A stretch of 64,000 nt of DNA from Erythrophleum ivorense (taxonomy: Eukaryota > Streptophyta > Magnoliopsida > Fabales > Fabaceae), in assembly GCA_026724425.1 (NCBI GenBank), contig JAIUCV010000584.1:124001-188000 (forward strand), read 5' to 3'. Position 1 is the first letter of the stretch, and each line of letters begins with the position of its first letter. A model generated the notes under the pieces. It saw only the letters and a program-made list of their open reading frames with translations. It searched no databases and was not told where the DNA came from. This document shows, piece by piece, positions 46,717 to 60,135 of the stretch. The position numbers and the translations under genes are program-made.

Positions 46717-49700
46717 TGTAATGCATTAGCCTTTTAGCCCTTACACAATAATCACATTGGCTATCCCAACCCATCTCAAGCATATTGGGACACATTTGTA
46801 AGGAAACAAGTACTTTATTCATGGATAATTGCATGATTGGGAAGCCAAATACATGATTCATGGCTTTAAGGACCATATAAACTAATCTACATCATCTTCT
46901 ATCCATAACATATCCATACATATCATAAACATCTCAATTCATCTTATATACCATGGATTTAAAACCATGCAACAGAAAAATAAGGAGTTGCTCTCGAGTT
47001 TGCTGTCATAATTTTCTGGTGTGAATTTTGAAAATTCATAACTAATTCTAAAAAAAATAAAAATCATACATATGATAGCTTTTTGGAAACCTCTAGATGT
47101 TAAATAATGACTAAAAATACTTTCAAACCAAGACAATGGCATGTAACCTGTAGAAAATAATGGAACAGTAACTTAGGTCATTTCTCAAATAGCTCAAGGA
47201 CTTGTAACTTTAAAAATTTGGCTCTCCCTTTACAAAGCTTCAAATGAGGTGATCTTAGTGAAAATGGAAATCTTATGATGTCTAATTTGTGCTTATAAAA
47301 TTTCATGAGCATTGAATTTTATTTGACCCGCTATCACACAGAAAAGCAAATTTGCCATATGAACAGTACACATACTATTTTTGTATAATTTGGCCAATTT
47401 AAAAAATCATAATAAATTCTTTAGAGCACCAAATTGAGTTCTCTTTAGCTCTATAAAAAGATCTTAATGAGACCTACTTGTTGGTAGAATTTTATACAAA
47501 AATGCATCCATTTGGTCAGACTTTGGTTCAGTACACAAATTGCTCATATTTGAAGTTCAAAGTGTGCTCTTAAGGTACCAAATGCTCTCCTTACTTTTCC
47601 ACTACCACTTGAGCAAGTCTAAAGGTATAATTACAACATATAAAAGCATTCCAAATGATCCAAATCACCATGGAGCTCATTCTCACCCTGCCACTTGCAT
47701 TTATACACTTGCACATCATAGCATATAGGTGGCAAAAACTCGTGCATTCATCCATTTGGTTCCAAAATGGTTACATGTAACACCATAATTTTCTAACTTA
47801 TCTCATGCTATCTCTATGTCTCATGCTACGAATTTCATGAAGGAGCAAGAAAAATGGCATTAAACTAATGAATATTTTCACGTTGCGTAGTATATGAATT
47901 TTTCATTTGATGTCCCGTGGACCATATGAACTTATGTATCACATTCTCATATTTAGTTACATAAATGCAACTCAATTCCATCACCAAAAGTGTCTTAGAA
48001 CTTGTGCAAGTGCAAGAAATACACAAAATTCATGGTTGCAGCATTGGCCAGAACTTTCCCTTTTCTGTCACAAACTTTGAAATATCATAACTAATTTTAG
48101 AAAAATAGAAATCATGCATTCTTTACCATTTGGGAAAGCTATATATGTATACTTTATGCTAAAAATACTTTCAAGTCATGGACATAGCATCTGGACCATG
48201 TTTGATATCAAGAAAAGTACAGAGGTCCAACTGGCTATTGGTACTGATACAGATTTTTGCTATAAACTTAAAAAATATCTAATTAATTTCAAAAAAATCC
48301 AATCTTTGCAAATGATACCAATCTTGAAAGATACAGATGTTAGCTAGAGGGAGAAAATCACTTCAGACTAGTCCAAGCATGTCCAGCTTTGAAAATGAAT
48401 CAAATAATAACATAGGTCTGGTTGGATGCCTAATACTGGATAGAAACTTCAAAAATTAATATCTCCCTTTCTAGACATCAAAATGAGGTGCTTCTAGTTG
48501 GCATAGGTCATTAGGAAACTGTACTTTCTCCTTATAAAATTTTATGGCAATTAGATATCATTTTCTCCATAAATGACAGAGTTTCATTTTGGACTAGAAT
48601 GAACAATGCATTGAACCAAAATCAAAAAAATTCCCAAATTTAAAAATTCATCAAATATTTCATAGACCTCAAAAAATTCTACACTTTAGCTTCTCAAAAA
48701 TCTCTCAAAAACCTTTAGATTCATGCCAAATTTCAGATCAAGATCTCATTTGGATAAAAAGTGATATAGCTTTCCAATATGATCAATTTTGCTCCATATG
48801 AGATACCAAATAAGTCCAAATGGTCTCCTTTGATGTTTGGTACCTCTTAGGCAAGTTTAAAAGCATGAATATGACTTGTATAAACTACCTAAGTGGTTCC
48901 AAACCTCATACATTTCAATTTGGTTACTCCACTTCCATTATTACACTAATGCATCAGGCCATCAAGAAGCTAAACTTGCTATTACATGTTCAATTTACAT
49001 TGTAACATTCACATAACATACTTTCTCATTTGTACATGATACATTAACATAATTATACATGCTCATAAGGTCATAAGACATATACAATAATAGATTACAA
49101 CAACTGCCACTCATATGGCTTTAAAGAAACAAAATCCATGTACTTTGATGTCATACTTTCATCTCCCAAGTTGTGTGCTCCCATTATCTTGTCCATTTGT
49201 TCCACCTAGCATGTTAGAATATTAGAGAGGAGGGAATGAGATTCAAAGAATCCTAATAACTCATCTCCCTTTCAATCACACATAAAAAATGCAAAACAAG
49301 TCTTGAAAATGCATACGTGGACATATTAAAATGTGTAAGCAATCAAGAAACATCCTAAGCATTTGAACACGTCATACATAACATACATAGGCTTACCAAG
49401 TAAGTGGATTAGCCTCACCCATCCCCTTGTGGATTTTAGACTTGCCTTACCTATTTATTTAAGAAGTTTTTGACTCAACCATACTCTTGGGAGTCAACCT
49501 CACACTTGGGAGACTCTTGGCTTTGTTTCAACTAACTTTAAGGGTTCTTGACTCATCCTCACCATGGCTAAGGGTTCTTGGCCTTTCCACACTCAAGCAA
49601 ACCTAAGTACATATAATAAACATCATATGAAAGCATAATGTAACATCATGGCACTATGGGATAAAAGCTTATGCTGAAATACTTTTCATAGCTTAAAACA

Positions 49701-51207
49701 CACATACACACATTCAAAGGCAAGTCAAGCATATATTCATGGATGAGAGAAGGAGGAGTGAGCTACTTTGGATGCAACCACACACTTTTCTCCTTGAAAC
49801 AATGCCCCCTTCCTCGACCTCACACACACAAGGATGTGGAATTGATTTCTCTTGGCCTAAACACAATTTATGGAAGCCAATTAGGTTCATGGAATTAATT
49901 CTAAGGCCGCACATCTTCCATAAACACTAACTTGGTCTATTAACCATTTTATAGTTCCAAAAATGCACCTAATGAAGCAACACCCATCAAATAAATTCTA
50001 GGCTCCATTCTTTCCTTTCATATATGATTCTTAACTCCTTTTAAACTTCTTGGAGTCATCACATAATTAAAACAAAGAGGCTAACTATATGTTGCTTCTT
50101 TAGGTCATATTATGGAACACATAAGGCCATCTCACTTTCTATGGTCTCCAAATTTTTCCCAAGGGTTCCTCTAACCTTCTACCATCATATGAATGTTGGA
50201 GATTGTGCCCTAGGCCAATCATTATATTACGAACATTGTTTTTATTATGAAATAAGAGTTTTCTTTTTATTACATTATTATATTATTTGCATGTTTATAT
50301 ATAATAATATCCATGGATAAATCATTTTTTGAATTATCCAAAATGTCCCTAATCAATCATCCTTGTGGGAACAACGATGAATTAAGATTAGTATGATTTT
50401 GATTGATTAAGTGTTAATCATGTATGATGATATGAATCAAAATCATAGGCGTGTGTTAGAGAACAGGACGCTGGATAGACCCATCATGAGATAAGCTACA
50501 TGGATTAGGTCATAAGTTTATCTCATATATAACCGTGTCATTGATCCCTTGGACCTGAGATCACCATAGATTCCTACATGAAGGACACTATACTTTGGCA
50601 TAGTTTAATGTCACCTTTGACCGGGTGATTATAAAGACTATGATCAGGTATAATGGAATCTATGCAGAGGAAGATGAGTGGTCAAGATGGAATTTGTCCT
50701 TCTAGTTAATAGAGAGATATCTCTGGGCCCCTCGATGAGTGTGACTGAGAAATGCATGGCCATGTTCAGATGGAAAGGGTTCCATCTTATATCAATTTGC
50801 TCGAAGATCAAGAAAGTTATGATCGAGCAAGTTGAGGATGACATTTTCATACCTCATACTCGATCTAGATATCGTGTGACAAAAGGGATATGATAGGGTT
50901 ATAAGATAGGTTGCATCGGATCACCAATTCCGTATGATTTGGGTAGTCACAATGTCTTGCTAGAGGCCGCTTGTGATTTGTGGGTCAAACAGTGCAGTTG
51001 GCCCACTGCCAACATCATATGGGCCGCAGGGTCGCACACAAGAACGGACCAACTCGGGCTAAAATGTCCACATTCATTGAATCAGAAATGTGTCTAGATT
51101 CAATGAATATCTAAGATGGAGGAATTATATATATATACAATTAAATTCGAAATATATTATATATATGTATATTATATTTGATATTATATATATATGTATA
51201 TATATGA

Positions 51208-51465
51208 ATTAATTTAAATTTAATTCTATTAGATAGATTTAAATTTACACTAATCAGATAATTTAAATTTAATTCTATTAGATAGATTTAAATTTAAACT
51301 AATCAGATAATTTAAATTTGATTCTATCAGATAGATTTAAATTTAAAACTAATCAGATAATTTAAATTTAATTCTATCAGATAAATTTAAATTTAAACTA
51401 ATCAAATAATTTAAATTTGATTCTATTAGATAGATTTAAATTTAAACTAATCAGATAATTTAAAT
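51208..51465 (+). repeat. 49-bp tandem repeat array
   Basis: Five units. The motif AATCAGATAATTTAAATTT (AATCAAATAA in one unit) starts at 51252, 51301, 51351, 51400 and 51449, a spacing of 49-50 bp. Units are almost pure A and T with short palindromes (AATTTAAATT). The corresponding part of the reverse copy (about 57550-57780) is more diverged. It lies just upstream of the TATA box, in U3. Confidence 0.9.
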
Positions 51466-51575
51466 TAAGCTCTAGATATTATTAGTTTAAATTTAAACTA
51501 TAAGATATATTTGAATTTAAACTAATAGATATATTAATTACTTTTGATTAATCAAATATATCTGAAACTCTAGTC

Positions 51576-51583
51576 TATAAATA
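51576..51583 (+). promoter_or_regulatory. TATA box of Copia-like LTR
   Basis: TATAAATA followed by GGGGTTTCC, 1.38 kb into the LTR, leaving about 350 bp for R/U5. The reverse copy has TATAAAATA at about 57527-57535 on its own strand. Confidence 0.65.
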
Positions 51584-51647
51584 GGGGTTTCCATATCAAA
51601 AAAGAATAGCTAGAGTTGCCTCCAAAATCCTTAGAGAGAGGGACACC

Positions 51648-51697
51648 GTACGGACATCATACGAAATTGTACGGACGTCGTACGGAATTGTACGGGG
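51648..51697 (+). repeat. 21-bp GTACGG repeat in the Copia-like LTR leader
   Basis: Two copies of a 21-bp unit (starting GTACGGACGTCGTACGG in the second, with three transitions in the first), then a partial third (GTACGGGG). Each unit contains an inverted repeat GTACG...CGTAC. It is CpG-dense in a very AT-rich LTR and lies about 70 bp after the TATA box. The reverse copy near 57395 keeps only a trace. Confidence 0.75.
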
Positions 51698-52378
51698 CAG
51701 GATGCTAGCACACCATTTGAGTTGCTGAGTCCCGTTCGTGTGAATACCAGTAGAGGGAGCTGATCTGCAGTCAATTCCTGTGATCCAAACAAAAGTAAAC
51801 AACAAACTCAATCAACAAAAAAAGATAATTCTCGGAACCTATTCGGTTTAAGCAATTTTGAAGGATCCTTGGTGGGAATTGGGATCAAAATTTTAAACGT
51901 TTTTGCTATGTGCCTCCCATAATTCCTAACAATGAAGTCCCAAATCAAGGCTAGAACAAATTAAAACATTTCTTAACCTATTTTACTAGCCTTGGCTGAA
52001 ACATAAGGGGGAGGAAGAGTTCATAGACTTCTTGATTTTTCCTTGATGGGAGACACACTTGGGAGGCTTCCTAAAGGTCTTAGAAGCTCAAATAAACACT
52101 CACACATGCAAGAAAATTTATATATTAAATCAGTTTTTACATCCTATTCAAGAGCTTCACACTTTCCATTCTTGCATTTCATTGATTGTCCTTCCAATTT
52201 CTTTGCATATTCTAATTTCCCATAGCCTAATTTATGTGTTTCATACTTGCTCTAAGTCAAAAACCTCCCCCCTCTCTTGGTTTTGTATGAGGTCAAAATA
52301 TGGGAGAAGAAGCTAAGGAAGAAGAAGCAACATCTTGCAAGAAAATTACCTTAAATCAAGTTCTTTCCAAAGGGTTCT

Positions 52379-55300
52379 TGTAACACTATATATTTCTAGC
52401 TCATTTCTATCACATTTACATGCTTATGTGATATATTCCATGAAGGAAGTAAGAAAATCCATTGCAAATAATACATTCCTTTGGATTACGTCGTATATAA
52501 AAATTCCATTCTGCATCATGTGGGCCATGTGAGCTCATACAACACATTCTTATATTTAATTATATGAATATAACTTATTTGCATCATAAAATGTGGCCTA
52601 CATCTCAAGAATCATGAAGGGGAGTTTAAAATATACCTATTACATTTCGGCCAGATTTTGCTCAATTCTACCACTAACTTTGAAAAATCATAACTAATTC
52701 TAGAAAAATAGAAAACATGCATTCTTGATCATTCTAGAAATCTATGGATGTCTAATTCACTCTTAAAATATGCAAAGACCATAACATCTATCACAGAGGA
52801 ATTTTATATCCATAAAGTTCTAGAGGTCAAACTGCCTTCTGGAACTGTCACAGATTTCTACAGTAAATTTTGAAAATATCCAATTAATTTTAAAACAATC
52901 CAATCTATGTAAATGATACCAATATAGAAAGATATGGATATTAGCTAGAGAGGAAAAATATTTTCAGACCAGCTCAGGTAGCCCAGACCTTGGAATTCAA
53001 TAGAACAATAACTTAGGTCGAGTGAAACTCTTGATACTGGATAGAATGTTTAAAAATTCATATCTCCCTCCCTAGACCCTCAAATTGGGTGCTTCTAGTT
53101 GGTACGAGTCATTGTGAATGTTTAGTTTCTCTCTATAAAATGTCATGGCAATTGGACATCATTTATATCCTATGTGACAGATTTCATTTTCAGACCAAAT
53201 GAATAGGGCAGCAAACCAAAACCAAAAAAATTGCCAACTTTAAAAATTCATCAAATATTCTGTAGACCTCCAAAAATTATGATCTTTAGCTTTTAAAAAA
53301 GATCTCAACAAGATCTGATTGTATGGCAAATCTTAGTGTAAGAAGAGCTCATTTGGCTAAAAAGTGATATAGGGTTATATTATGATCATTTTGGCTCCAT
53401 ATGGGGTACCAAAGTGACCAAATGGTTTTCCCTTAGTCTTGGCACCTTTTAGGCAAGTATAAAAGCACACTTAGGACTTGTGTGAGCTACCCAAATGGTC
53501 CCAAACCTCATACATCTCATTTTGGCCTTTTCATCCACACATATACACATTACATCAAACTTTCCAAAATGCATACCTTGACATTATATACCCAAAGTCT
53601 ATTCTAGGGTTCATACATCATATCCATACATTTATACATCACATAATATCATAATTACACATGTCTAAGAAGTCATAGATCATATACATCATTGGATTAC
53701 AATATTGGACACAAATATGTCCTTAAAGTGAGAAAATTCCAATACTTTGTTGTCAAACTCTTTCCTTCAAGGTGGTTGGCTTTTATGACCTTGTCCACTT
53801 GGTCCACGTAGCATGTGAGATCATTGGAGAGGAGGGAATGAGATTCAAAGAATCCCAAAAGCTCATCTCCCATTCAATCATACATAATGGATGTAAAGCA
53901 AGTCTTGAAAATGCATGCATGGATACAATGGAAGCCATGAACAGTCAAGAAGCAAGCTTGGCATGTGAATCTATCATACAAGACATTCAAGAGCTTAACA
54001 AGTGAATGGATTGGCCTTACACTTTTCCTCATGGATTTTGGACTTGCCTCACCTATTCTTTAAGAGGTTCTTGGACTCAACCATACTTTTGGGAGCCCAC
54101 TTTGTTTTTGGGAGACTCTTTGCATTATCTCAACCAATCTCAAGAGTTCTTGGCTCATCCTTACCATGGTTAAGAGTTTTTAGCCTCTCCACACTCAAGC
54201 AAACTTAAACAAATATCATACATTCATTTGAAAACATATGTCATCATGAAATCATGGCATATAAAATCATGCTAGCATACTTTTCATGGCTTGAAAATAC
54301 GTATACATTTTTCTCTTGCACACAATTACACACTTTTTCTCTTGAAAATCCCTCCCTTGCTTCTACCACACACCCACAAAAGTGTGGGGAAGGTTTCTCT
54401 TAGCCTAAACACAATTTATGGAAGCCAATTAGGTTTATGAAATAATTTCTAAGGCCACACAACTAGCTTAGACACTAAGTTGTTCTATAAACCTCATTAT
54501 GGTCCATAAATGCACCTAATGAAGCAACACTCCTCAAATAATTTCTAGGCTCCATTATTTCCTTTCAATTATGATTCTTAACTCCTTTTAAGCCTCTTGG
54601 AGTCATCACACAATCAAAACAAAGAGTCTAACTACATGTTGCTTCTTTAGGTTATAATATGGAACCTAAAGCACCAAATTACTTCCTATGAGTTCTAAAT
54701 TTTTTCCAAGGCCTCCCCTCATTTTCATTCATCATATATGACTCAAAAATGGCCTTAAAAAAATTTAAAACTCTCCCTAGCTACCCCAACCTTGCTTGCC
54801 CAAGACTATGTCCCTTTTTGGCCTCCTTGGAATTCTCTTTGTTTTCTTGAAGGAGGAAACATGTGGGGAGCATCTTAGGGATCTTAGGAGCTCATTTAAA
54901 CTCTTAATTAGACCTAGGAATCATCATATAAAATCAGATTTGGGAAGGTGCACACAAAACCCTAGAATTTGTATCTTGAAATCTAATGGTTTTTTGATAA
55001 TTCCCTTTGCATATTCTTAATTTTCACACCCTTTTTCCTTAGATTCATACTTGATTCTACCTAAAAATCATCTCCTCCTATGGATTTCTCAAATGGGGAA
55101 AAATGGTGGAGAAGGGAACCAAAGATGACAACCATAGGAAGAGAAATTACCTTGTTTTCTTGCTTTTTCTCACTTGAATCTTGTGTTCTTTGAGCTCTTC
55201 TATTCAAATCCGAATTTTCCCTCAAATTTCTCCCTTGAATCAAATTTATAAACTCCATTTTAATCAAAGGAAACAAAGGAGAAGGGAGGAGAGGAGGTGT

Positions 55301-56064
55301 GGATGAAGAAAAGCATGAAAAACTACCATAGAAACATACCTTAAGCTTGGATTTTCTCTCACTTTTCTTCTTCCCTTGGTGCACCACTCTCCTAGAGTTA
55401 TTCTTCTAATTTGGGGCAGAATAATCTGAAGCTAAATGAGGGAGAGTGTGAGGCGCCACCTATTTATAAGGGAGGAAGAAGCACTTTTTCAAAAAATTCC
55501 ATTTTGCCTTTCGTTCTTTGCATTTTCATTTCTCCTTCATTTTAGCTCTTTGTTTAGAACCATCTTTTCCATTATAAAATATAGGTTCCCAATTTAGTAA
55601 AATGTCTTTGAAATCACTCAAATTAGAGCTAAAACCTGCCCGAACGAATCCGTCAAAGTTTGGGCACACTAACATTGGAAAACGTCTACCGTAGGGGATT
55701 TAATTGTCTTGGGGCTTCCCATGGTTTTCAGGGCCTCTGAGAACCCCAGAGAACTCAAAACTTTCATTTAGAAAGCCCTCTTGTGTGAATTCCAAACTTT
55801 TCTCAAAATTATGAAAATGCCATTATGTTTCGTAAGCTTTTTGTAAAAAAAAAATATTTCTCTATTCTAGCTCCATTTTTCTTTCTGTTTGAGTCCGGGA
55901 TTCTCATTTTTAGGAGTCTAGAATGCTTCCCAAATTTTTTGGGACCTTAACTATCTCATTTTAGGGGACTTCCTTTTGTATCTGGAGAATTTTGCTCATT
56001 GACGGAAAAACTGTACGTTACGTTTCTCACATTTTCTCTCGTTTTCAGAAAATCAGATGTTATA
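52379..56064 (-). mobile_element. Reverse family-B solo LTR, innermost copy
   Basis: A 3686-bp unbroken unit starting TGTAACACTATATATTTC and ending AAATCAGATGTTATA. It is flanked by a perfect GTTCT duplication (52374-52378 and 56065-56069). Because it is uninterrupted, it is the best reference for the reverse LTR. It has the minisatellite at about 54000-54190 and the reversed TATA box at 55461-55468. Its forward 5' end (minus strand from 56064) differs from that of element B but resembles LTR E. No gene. Confidence 0.92.
55461..55468 (-). promoter_or_regulatory. TATA box of the innermost family-B LTR
   Basis: TATAAATA on the minus strand followed by GGTGGCGCC. It is about 0.6 kb from the LTR's forward start at 56064, matching the position in the plus-strand copies. 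Confidence 0.55.
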
Positions 56065-57148
56065 GTTCTCCCTTTGCTCTATCCTTCTCCTTGAATTTCT
56101 AAACTTTCCCCTCTGGTTCAAGGCCAAAATAGAACCATTTAAGCATCCAAAACCATAGGAAGATGGATCAAAGAGAGGAGAACAACTTTGAAGAAGAGAA
56201 AGTCATGAAATTCCTTGAATTTACCTATCTTTCTTGACTTTCTTCTCCCTTCTCTTGTGCTTCTCCTTATGCGTCTCCTTCTCTAGCCCTCTCCTTTGTT
56301 TTGGACGAAGCACCAAGTCGGTTAGGAGAGTGAGATAAAGGAAAATTCAAGAGTAAATTGTTCTAAAAAATGACATTTACGCCCTGCATACATGGCAATT
56401 TCGTTTTAGCTTCATTTTAGCTCTTTTTTTAGAACCGTCTTTTCTATCATAAAATTTAGGTTCCCAATTTTATAAAATGCCTTTGGAATCATTCAAATTG
56501 GAGCTAGAATCTTTCCAAATGAATCTGTCAAAGTTTGGGTCAACCGATGTTGGAAAACATACACTGAAAGGGTTTTAACTGTCTCGGGCTTTCCCATAGT
56601 TTTCAGGGCCTCTAAGAATCTTAGAAAACTCAAAATTTTTCATTTGAAAAGCCCTTCTATGTGTCTTTTCCAAAATTGCACTTATTTATGAAAATGCCAC
56701 TTGTATTTTGGCAAATTTTTTTGAATCACTGTGGCCTCGTTTTCTAGGCAACTCAAGGCTCAAATCCTCATTTTTCATTATTTAAAATTTTATTCATATT
56801 TTATTTGGCCTTAAATCACTCATCTTAAGGGATTTGCTTTGAAAATGCATTTGTTTATGTCATTTAATAAAAATCGAAAATTACATTACATACATCATGT
56901 ATAGATACATTTGAACATGTTCAAAGGTCTACATCATATATACATCACATGGTTATATATTTTGACATCAATATGTCATCAAAATGCCTATTTTTCCTAT
57001 CCCTTTGTCAAAGTCTTGGTCTCCAATGTTATTGGCCTCCATTTCTTGGTCCACTTGGCTCACCTAGATATGGTTAGGCATATATGGGGGAAGAGTGAGA
57101 TTCAAAGAATCCCAATAGCTCTTAACCCTTTTAAACATACATAATGGA

Positions 57149-58824
57149 TGTTAGGATTCTTGGGATACATAGTGAAAATTTAAAAAAGTTGAATTCTAAT
57201 CTCTCCCATGGATTCGTCAATGTCGTTTAAATAGAATAAAGTTACATAATTTTACCTTTGTTGCATGATTCTTCAGGTTCTCTTTCTACTATAGGATTAC
57301 AGGAACTGACACTTCAGATCAGCTCCCTCTATCGGTATTCACACGAATAGTCATTACAACTCAAACGATATGCTAACACCATTGAAGACGAATGTCTGTA
57401 CGTTCAAGAAAAGAAAACGCTCTTCTCTTTCTCTCTCTAAGCGTCTGTTTGCTTTCTCTCTCTAGGGTGGGAGGCAGCTCTCTCAAAAAAATCATCATCA
57501 TACAAGAAAACCCTAGCCTCTTTTATTTTATAGAGGTGTGTTGCATTAAGTTTTCTTAAAATAGATATGATTAATTTAAATACATTATTTAAATTAATCC
57601 AAATTATAATTAAATAGATTAGTTTAAATTTAAATCTATCCTATAGAATAAATTTAAATAACTACTTAATCTAAATCTAGAACCAAATTTAAATTTAATT
57701 TATCACATAGATTAAACTTAAATTATTACATTAGTTTAAATTTAAATCTATCATATAGAATCAAATTGAAAACTAACTCATTTAAATTAATAAGATGATA
57801 TATATACTTTGAAATATACAATATATCAAATATATATTTCAAATTTTATAAATATATATCAAATATATTTATGAAATTCCTCCACCCTAAATTGAACGTT
57901 ACATTCATTGAATCTTGATGCATTTTTAGATTCAATGGATATGGATATTTTAACTCGAGTTGATCAATTCTTGTGTGTGATCTTGTAGGCCTATATGATG
58001 TTGGCAGTGGGCCAATAACACCATTCTACCTACAAGTCACAAGTGGCCTCTAGCAAGACATTGTGACTATCCAAATCATATGAGGATCAGTGATCTGATG
58101 TAACCTATCATACAACCTATCACAACCTTTCATCACACGATATCTAAGTCAAGTATGAGGTATGGAAATATCATCCTCATTTTACTTGACTGTCACTTTC
58201 TCGATCTCTAAGCAGACTAACAAAACAAATAGAAAACCCTTCCATCTGAGTATGACCATGCATTTTTTCAGTCTCACTCATCGAGTGGCCCACATATATC
58301 TCTCTACTAATGAGAAGGACAAATTCCATCTTGATCACTCATCTTCTTCTACATGGATTCCACTATGCCCAATCACAACCTTTATAATCACTCGGTTAAA
58401 GGTGACTTTTGACTAAGTTAAAGCATAGTGTTCCTCATGTAGGAATCTATGGTGATCTCAAGTTTGAGGGTTTAGTGACACGACTATATATGAGATACAC
58501 TTATGACTTGATCCATGTAGTTATCTTATGATAGGTCGATCCTACCATATATCCTAGCAAGTGCTTATGATTTTGATTTGTATCTTTATACATGATTAAC
58601 ACATAATCATCAATCAAAATCATACTAGCTTTAGTTCATCATCATTCCTACAAAGATGATCGATTAGGGATATTTAGAATAATCAATATGATTTATCTAA
58701 GGATATTATTATTACAGTAAACATGCAAATAATATAATAAATGTAATAAAAGAAAAACTCCTTTTTCCTTAATGAAATACAATGTTCATAATACAATGAT
58801 TAGCGTAGGGCACAATCTCCAATA
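57149..58824 (-). mobile_element. Copia-like solo LTR (reverse orientation)
   Basis: A 1676-bp reverse copy of the family at 50194-51931. It starts TGTTAGGATTCTTGGG and ends GGGCACAATCTCCAATA (decayed CAACA). It is flanked by ATGGA (57144-57148 and 58825-58829) and inserted in LTR Z. It has a degenerate AATTTAAATTT-rich region at about 57550-57780 in place of the neat 49-bp array. No gene. Confidence 0.88.
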
Positions 58825-60005
58825 ATGGATACATATATATGTCAAAGAATGCATGTATAACATTCAAGCTACTATTGAGCATACATAAAGAATTTTCCTT
58901 GTCACATAAACTTATATATAGCAAACATAAGCTCTCAACGGCATTGGTTTAGCCTCACCCACTTTCAAGGGACTTTTAACTTAACCTCACTCTTTTTGAA
59001 ACTTTTGGTTTTGTTTCACCCATTTTTGGGACTTTTGGCTCATCTTTACCCTTGCTAAGGGACTTTTGATATCACCAAACCCATTCAAGCCATATTGTAT
59101 GCATAAATATCTTTCAAGAAACATAATGGTACCATACATGTAAGTAATGGCTAGAAATGCATTTCATAGTTCAAACATTCACACAAGCACTCAAAGATGA
59201 GTAAACATCCAAGCCATGCATGTGAGAAAGGTTAGAGAGCTACCTTGAAGCAATAACAAAAACTTTCCCTTTTAGTTATTCCTCCCCCTTTTTGGCCACA
59301 AACTTGCAACTAGGTGGAGCTTATTCCTTTGGCCTAGACACATCAAATGGGACATAATTACATCATTGAAGCAAGCTTTAGCATCACACGCACTCTATGT
59401 AAGGCTACTTTCTCTTATGGTTTCAGTATGGTTCCATACAAGATCTAATGAAGCAACTATTAGAATTCATGATCTTGGCTTTAATTTCTCCTTCTATTTA
59501 AGTCTCTTAACTCCACTTAGACTCCTTGGAGTCATCACAATTTCATTCCCAAGAGCCTGAATACAAGTTACTTCTTTAAGTCTTAAATTGGAACCTATAC
59601 CTTTATCTCACAAACCAAGGTTTCTAAATTTATTCCAAGGCTTCCTCTGATGTTCTTCTATCACACTTAGTCCCTTTCTAGCCTTAGAAAAATTTAAAAC
59701 ACTCCCTAGCCAGTCTCCCTATGTGTATGAGAAGCTCTTGGCCAATACTATACAAGCCTAGGAGCACCCTGGGTTTTGTAACTTTTCTTTAGGGAATTGG
59801 CACATGTGAGACTTTCTAGGTGTCTTGAGAACCCATATACATGCTTAGACTACTAAAATTACCATGAGGAAGCTTCATACATATCAAGGTGCAACAAAAT
59901 CCCTAGATTTTGATAACTTGTTTTCTAATGCTTCCATTGGAATTTCTTTGCATATACTTGTTTCTCATACTTTAAAACTTAGGATTCATGCTTGGTTGAG
60001 GTCAG

Positions 60006-60135
60006 AACTCACTCCTTCTTATGTGTTCTATGCTTGGCCAAAAAACACCCATAGAGGAACAAGGAGAAAGAAGCAAGAACACATAAGAAGGAGTGAGTTT
60101 TGACACCCATAGAGGAACAAGGAGAAGGAAGCAAG
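60006..60135. repeat. Foldback and direct-repeat rearrangement
   Basis: A perfect 23-bp inverted repeat (60006-60028 and 60077-60099; left arm starts AACTCACTCCTTC). It is interleaved with a 33-bp direct repeat (60045-60077 and 60103-60135; ACACCCATAGAGG..., one mismatch). Neither is seen in the other family-B copies, so it arose within LTR Z. It creates overlapping open frames on both strands that are not genes. Confidence 0.88.

Larger units (their letters stand above)
50194..51931 (+). mobile_element. Copia-like solo LTR (plus orientation)
   Basis: A 1738-bp unit starting TGTTGGAGATTGTGCCC and ending AATTCCTAACA, with a perfect ATGAA duplication (50189-50193 and 51932-51936). It carries the 49-bp tandem array, a TATA box at 51576 and a 21-bp repeat near 51648. 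A reverse copy of the family is at 57149-58824. Copia membership is inferred from LTR terminus and layout only, since no coding region is present. The frame at 50678-50893 is not considered a gene. Confidence 0.88.
47776..56885 (-). mobile_element. Reverse family-B solo LTR inside Z, split twice
   Basis: Starts TGTAACACCATAATTTTC and ends AAAATCGAAAATTACA. It is flanked by TTACA (47771-47775 and 56886-56890). Own sequence lies at 47776-50193, 51937-52378 and 56070-56885, about 3.68 kb. It contains the minisatellite at about 49400-49590. It is interrupted by a Copia-like solo LTR (ATGAA) and by a further reverse family-B solo LTR (GTTCT). No gene; short frames are LTR noise. Confidence 0.9.

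Noticed and set aside
51208..51465. Regular repeats that might be read as a CRISPR array
   Set aside because: Units are head-to-tail with no unique spacers, in a plant Copia-like LTR, and no cas-like genes are present.
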